Origin: Cycas panzhihuaensis
Taxonomy: Eukaryota; Cycadophyta
Direction of reading: 5' to 3'
Assembly (NCBI GenBank): GCA_023213395.1
Contig: CM041465.1
Span: 54,443,741 to 54,507,740, forward strand
Length of the DNA: 64,000 bases
The number at the start of each line of letters is the position of its first letter. The stretch's first letter is position 1. Below, in pieces: positions 59,220 to 64,000 of the stretch. The notes under the pieces are model-generated. The model did not search any database. It saw only the letters and a program-made list of their open reading frames with translations, and was not told the DNA's origin. Position numbers and translations under genes: made by a program.

Positions 59220-61743
59220 TGAAACACTCGCTACGGGGCGGTGATCCTACGTCTAGCAAAATGGTATAAAAGGGCACTATGCTAACTAGGCTAGACAGCG
59301 AGGACCTTACCTCGCAGGACGTCCGTGTGCCGGAGCGCGGGTTCGGGACTGCAAGGTGCCTGGTTGCTTCCAGGTAGCCGTGCAAAAGCGAGGCCTTCCT
59401 ACCCTTCGGATGGCCGGGAAGGAAAGGAAACGCCTCGCGCGTTGCGTCTTCTCAAGGCAATGAGAAGGCAACGAAGGCAAGGGGGCAACTAACTCAATAT
59501 ACAAGCAGATGTGGCAAAAAGGGAAGCTCGGGTCCGATACAAATGGGCTACCTACGCTATGCTATGTAAAGCAGGGAAATAGTGTAAGAAAATAAATGTT
59601 TTTCCCTTTTATCCTTTATGTTCTTTTATCTTTTCTTATCTATTCAGACAAATGCAAAAGAAAAAGAAATAACGTAAAAGGAAGTACGAGGGAAATGAGA
59701 GGAATACCTGGATCCGGCGTTCGGGTAGAGATGCGGCTTGTCTCTCTAAGTCCCGCTCCTTCTTTCTCCTTTCTCCGCACACGCAATGCCGGTCGACGGT
59801 GGTAAGGGGGTTCACTTACCTCCCCTTGAGCATGCGAAACTAAATGAAACGAAAGGATGAAAAAAGAAGCTCGAAACTAAGGAAGGGAAATACCGTGTAG
59901 GAGCTAACCGGCAACGGGTTCGTCTCACATACCACTTCCACCAACGCGATCCTGCAAACAAGTATGAAAAGCACCTTCTTCTCGAAAGAGAGGCTACAAA
60001 ATACACCAAGAGATATATGTATATGTATATAAATTGGAATCAATCGAAACTAAGATCTAAACTATACATCAGAATGTAGCAAAACGAAATAAGAGCATAT
60101 GAGAAACACTCACGCTACTACGTACCACAAAAACATACAAAATGGAACTGAGTATAGCCTCGGGATGGCTAACTCACCCACGGGAGGTCTCCACGGAGTT
60201 CGGGAAGGAAACACTAGTTGGCAATGTGACGGTGACGGGTTATCTTAGGCCGGTTGGAAAACCCTGACAAAATCTCCTAAACTTCCTTAACTCGTTCCTT
60301 GAGAAAGCGTGTATGGCAAGGGGAAGAGGACAAGGGACGGAACCCTTGGGGAGAAGGACAGCAATGGGGGACGGAACCCAGCCTAGCTCCCTCAAATCCA
60401 CGTATATATGCCCTTGCACTGGCTGACTAAGGAAAGAGTAAAAGAGAGCTTAGAGAAAATGGAGGGGCTCCAAGGAAAAACCGGGAAAGTACCCCTAGTC
60501 TAGAACAACACTATGGGAGAGCTGTGGCTAACTAAGATCACCTTCATTTAGGAGCAAAAGAAATGCTAAAGAAAAACCACAAAAGGAAATGAACTAGTTT
60601 GCAAATAGAAACAAGAGAGTTGCAAGGAAAAAACAAGGAGTTACAAGCAAAAAAACTAAGAAGTACCTTGTATGGGAGACTAAGCATGTACTATGCCACT
60701 TGGAGTAGCAGCAATAGGGAGCAAACAGAGGCTGGTTATGAGTAATCCCTGCAAGGGTATGGCTGAAAGAAGCTCCCTGCAAGCTTGGAGCTTTAGAGTT
60801 GATCCTTGAGACAGCTTTTTGGGTGAAGAAGACCCTTGAATCCTTGAGCACCTGCAGGAAGAATGGAGCTGGCTGTGGAGAGCAGTAGGGGGCAGCAATG
60901 GCCCTGCAAAATCCAGCTGATGGCAGCCCACTTCTCCCTCTCCAGTTGCTGTGTCTGAGGTTGTTTGTTTTCTGTGGTTTTTCCTGTGCAAAGTCCTTGA
61001 AATTCTTCTTGGGAGCTTGAAAAATGAGCAAAAAGTCCTGAAAATGGGGAGGAAAATTCCCTTTATCCCCTGTTCACAAGTGAACGCGTTGGGGATGTCA
61101 TGGCATCTCCAATCGAACGAAGCCACGTGGCAGTTTCGCGAAAAGCGGAAGCGTCGGCGTGGTTCTCTTTAAATTTCAAGCAGTCGTCTGCGACAAACTC
61201 TGATGCAGATTGCAAACTCTGCGGTACCGCTTAGTTTACCGCGGTATCAGCCTGAAACTATAAAAAAAAGAAAAAAAGAGCAGAAAAGTCAGGTTTTGAG
61301 GCAAAAACAAAGGCTAAACATGAATTAGAGCAGCTGAGGGGATGCCCAGGCAGTGGGCAAGTACCCAAAACAATGCAAAAAGTCCTAACTAAGGATTAAA
61401 TCGGACTTAGGAAGGACTGCAACATAAGCAACATGTCGTAACGAGAGCAAACAAGATTGACAGAAACGTCCCGGGAAACCGTGGAAACACCATGGGTGGT
61501 TGTGCGCCATACGGGGTGTAGCATTCGCTGAGGAATGCCCCCGCTGTGAGTCGTCATAGGCTGAGGGCGTGTTGTAGGCACATGCATAATGAACAAGCAG
61601 ACAAGCAATGCGTGCAGGCAGGCATGTGCCAAGCAATCTACACTAAATAACCTTAATCAAACCAAGGCAAGAAAAGTAAGAGAATATACCTGAACAAACC
61701 TGCGTCGATGCGTCTCGAGTCCATTCCCAGTAGCCGGGAAACA
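59220..61743 (-). repeat. Solo LTR (H) of the A/B/C family, reverse orientation
   Basis: 2,524 bp, from tgaaacactcgc (complement of the LTR end) to ccgggaaaca (complement of the LTR start), with a perfect target duplication ctagc (59,215-59,219 and 61,744-61,748). There is no internal sequence on either side, so it is a solo LTR left by recombination between the two LTRs of one element. It is nearer in words to the C subfamily in its middle but keeps intact CG-rich words that are scrambled in A-C (for example ggacgtccgtgtgccgg). Its promoter would point toward the VPE gene, whose stop codon is 1.8 kb away. Confidence 0.93.
61214..61237. promoter_or_regulatory. U3 dyad of the solo LTR
   Basis: AAACT, GCGGTACCGC and AGTTT are arranged symmetrically with 2-base spacers, matching the core of the 27,047 palindrome. 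It lies upstream, on the minus strand, of the likely LTR TATA region near 61,060. Confidence 0.5.
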
Positions 61744-63329
61744 CTAGCTAATAGAGATTATAGAGAATAAGGTAAGGAGTTGTTTCACCATAATCAGCCC
61801 TCTTGGCACAATTAGGTTCATATCTAGGCTTGTTTTCTTAAGCTGCTTAATGGTTATCATTTCCACTTATGTAATGCGTATCATCTAATTAGCATGATTG
61901 GTTGATGGTTTGCTTTGGCTTGATCACTTCATGGTTTAGTCTCTTAATTGAACATGTTTGGCCACTCATCACTTGATTTTTAAGTAATAGAGCGTCGACT
62001 GGGTGAGTGTTTGTATATGATGGTGATGATCTTTCTGCCAATGATTGATACTCATGCATTTTAAAACTTTTGTCTAGCATAGTTTCCAAAATGCACAAAG
62101 TTTTCCCTTCCTTGTCCAACTTTTTGCATAGCATGATCCAGTGTTCTGATCATTTTAGCCTTGTTTCTATTAATTCTTTCTCTCAACTTGCAATAATTCA
62201 AACCTTATTGATGTGTTTTTTGATTTTGAATCCCTTGGCAAGTCATTTTCATCAAAACTGCTTCATGTTTTCTATTCTTTGTGACCTTTTATTTTGTCAC
62301 GTTTTTGGTAATACCAAACATGCGACATTATGAATAAAACACAACAATCATGTTTTTAGTGTAAAACCACATTTTTGACTATCATACCCATAAATTTTGA
62401 CACAAAATGCTGATTTTTCATGGTTTTTGTTATGGCAATTGCCCAAATTTGGAGTTTGACATTGCCCCACCTATCCTGATTGCCTGGTGATTGTCTCACC
62501 TTCCTCCATTCAAAGATTTAGTTGTTAGAAATCATCAAAACTATGGGTAGAAACCATGGTTTTCTTACCCACCTTTCTCCCTCTCAGACTCTATAAATCC
62601 CTGTGCATTTTCAAAGTTTGGGAGAGAGTGCTTGATGTAACAAAATGTTGCTTAATTTTTGTTAGCCATTGCTAGTATTTTCTTACTGCTTGGAGGTTGA
62701 CTGAAGACCGTCTTCTTGGAAAATTGTTGATTCTACTGGAGGAATTGAAGGACCACTTTCACTTTAGTTGTTGTCCTATTCTCAAATTCACCTTCCCACT
62801 CACCCATTAGGATCACCTTCTTGCAATTCCAACTAATTTCTTGTCTACATCTTTCTCTCCTACAACATCCCTTGCTATCAATTTCATCATTTTCATGATA
62901 CTTGGAGCTTGATGGCAACATGTTGGACAAAGGTGAAGAGTTGAAGCATACCCCCCCAATTTCTCTCAGATTGGGGGTAACTTTATTTTTTTCCCTTCTG
63001 AATTAGTTGTTGGTTTCAGAAATTAGAATTGATTTGTTTTGGATTCATCTTTAAACAAAACAAATAAAAATAAAGTCTTTCCATTGTTATTTTTCTTTTA
63101 TTTTCATCAAAATTTGGTTGTTCTTGTTAGCCTATTTGAGTGATTTGGCTTGGAATCAAACCAAGTTTGATTCCCAAGTCTTTATTAAACTAGTTTCAAT
63201 CCTTGCTTGTAGTCCTTTGTTGGGTAATTATTCTCACATACATCTTACTTATTCAATCCTTGGTTTAGAATTTTCAGCGTTTATTTTCTCGAAGATACTT
63301 TCAAACTCTTGATGACACCTCCAAGATCG
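61744..63329. other. AT-rich sequence of unknown nature, probably retrotransposon interior
   Basis: It lies on the internal side of the minus-strand primer-binding site at 63,330, so at least its right part should be the leader and gag region of element I. Minus-strand frames at 62,733-62,930 and 61,889-62,134 are open, but I recognise no domain. A plus-strand ctctataaatccc at 62,589-62,601 looks like a TATA box without a gene behind it. A short C7/G5 inverted repeat lies at 62,951-62,977. Confidence 0.4.
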
Positions 63330-63343
63330 CCGCTCTGATACCA
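63330..63343 (-). other. Primer-binding site (initiator Met-tRNA type) of element I
   Basis: On the minus strand it reads TGGTATCAGAGCGG, the standard PBS complementary to plant initiator Met-tRNA, two bases after the LTR end. Confidence 0.85.
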
Positions 63344-63345
63344 AT

Positions 63346-64000
63346 TGTAACGAACCTATTCTTGTTACCATTCAACATAGAGAAATAGAAATAGAAAATG
63401 ATAGATAAAATATGAAGAAGAAAATGAAGTTCCAAAGAACATTCATTAACATAAGATTACAAAATACATCATGATAATCTCCTTATACATTACATACATA
63501 TATATGGGGCTATTAAGGCTGCCCATCTCTTTGACTTATGCATGTGGGATAAATACAATAAGAGTAACCTCATATGGTGGAGAATCATGACAAAAAGGGT
63601 CAAAGAAAAATAAGCCAAACTCTTGTGAGGAGGTGAATGATAAGCAGGAACATATCTTTTGAGTAATAAGAGTATCCCAACTCTTTTCCATAGAGTTGGA
63701 GGTTGCTCAAACTAGTTGTCTTTCTCATTAAAAGTTCTTCTTGTGCAACACGATTATTGTTAGAATTTTTTATGCATTTGTAAGGTTTCAATTGACACCC
63801 TTTTCCTTGGAAAAATAATTGCAATATCAATGTCATCTTTCCTTTAATTGGTAAACGACATTTCAAAGTGAGGAACAATTGAAGAACGCGAATCCATTGA
63901 CCTTTATCTATATTACAAGGTACTCATCTTTCTTCCTAGCACTTGTAATTTTTCGTTTCTTAATTTTTGAACTTTCATAAGTTAACAAAGATAAAGGAAG
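63346..64000 (-). mobile_element. Element I: 5' LTR of a minus-strand retrotransposon, running off the window
   Basis: Minus-strand reading ends with gaatggtaacaagaatagg and ttcgttaca just before the PBS. The end of this LTR has the usual look of plant copia LTRs (ttaatgaatgttctttgg, atttctctatg). At least 655 bp long; its start is beyond base 64,000. The PBS type is used mainly by Ty1/copia and some gypsy lineages, so the superfamily is only probable. Confidence 0.7.

Noticed and set aside
62589-62660. TATA-like ctctataaatccc with a plausible leader, suggesting a plus-strand gene
   Set aside because: No coding frame with recognisable content follows; it may be a promoter of a repeat, but I cannot support a gene.

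Overview
The window is nuclear DNA of a land plant, most likely a seed plant with a large, retrotransposon-rich genome. The evidence is an intact nine-exon vacuolar processing enzyme (legumain) gene with plant-type introns, set beside plant Ty3/gypsy and Ty1/copia LTR retrotransposons. A gymnosperm would fit the repeat load and the element style, but I cannot prove it from this sequence.

From base 1 to 49,206 almost everything is one nested pile of LTR retrotransposons. The host is a very large Ty3/gypsy element, called F here. Its reverse transcriptase/RNase H remnant (7,125-8,078), integrase (18,196-19,091), integrase C-terminus (29,048-29,237), antisense extra gene (29,982-31,912), second RNase H gene (43,055-43,477) and 3' LTR (46,094-49,206) are now far apart. 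Its 5' half lies to the left of the window. Into F went a sister copy E (1-7,124, left end outside the window), three full-length non-autonomous elements of one family (A 8,079-18,195; B 19,092-29,047; C 31,920-41,817) and a deleted Ty1/copia element (D 43,756-45,772). A, B, C and D each have a perfect 5-bp target-site duplication: ggatc, atatc, ccacc and cccct. A, B and C carry 2.5-kb LTRs and encode only Gag plus a retropepsin-like segment; they have no reverse transcriptase, RNase H or integrase.

Elements E and F share an uncommon layout between integrase and 3' LTR: an antisense gene with a plant mobile domain (PMD), a 1.1-1.3-kb spacer, then a sense gene for a second RNase H of the DGGSRGNPGP type, a TA-rich microsatellite, the polypurine tract and the LTR. 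The RNase H-integrase linker of F is short and has no second RNase H, so that domain appears to have been relocated or separately acquired. F also shares with A, B and C a hairpin-forming 3' UTR repeat (1 copy in F; 8, 3 and 4 in A, B and C), which suggests that F-like elements are the autonomous partners of the A/B/C family.

From 49,207 to 52,870 there is AT-rich intergenic DNA with a foldback element, simple repeats and a 207-bp tandem duplication. The VPE gene occupies 52,955-57,394 on the + strand. After 1.8 kb of flank comes a solo LTR of the A/B/C family in reverse orientation (59,220-61,743, TSD ctagc). The right end holds unassigned AT-rich sequence and the 5' LTR plus initiator-Met tRNA primer-binding site of another retrotransposon on the minus strand (63,330-64,000).

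Many differences between LTR copies are 1-4-base changes inside CCAGG-, CCTGG- and CG-rich words. Methylation-linked long-read basecalling error is therefore a plausible contributor, and insertion ages or frameshifts in A-F should be read with caution.
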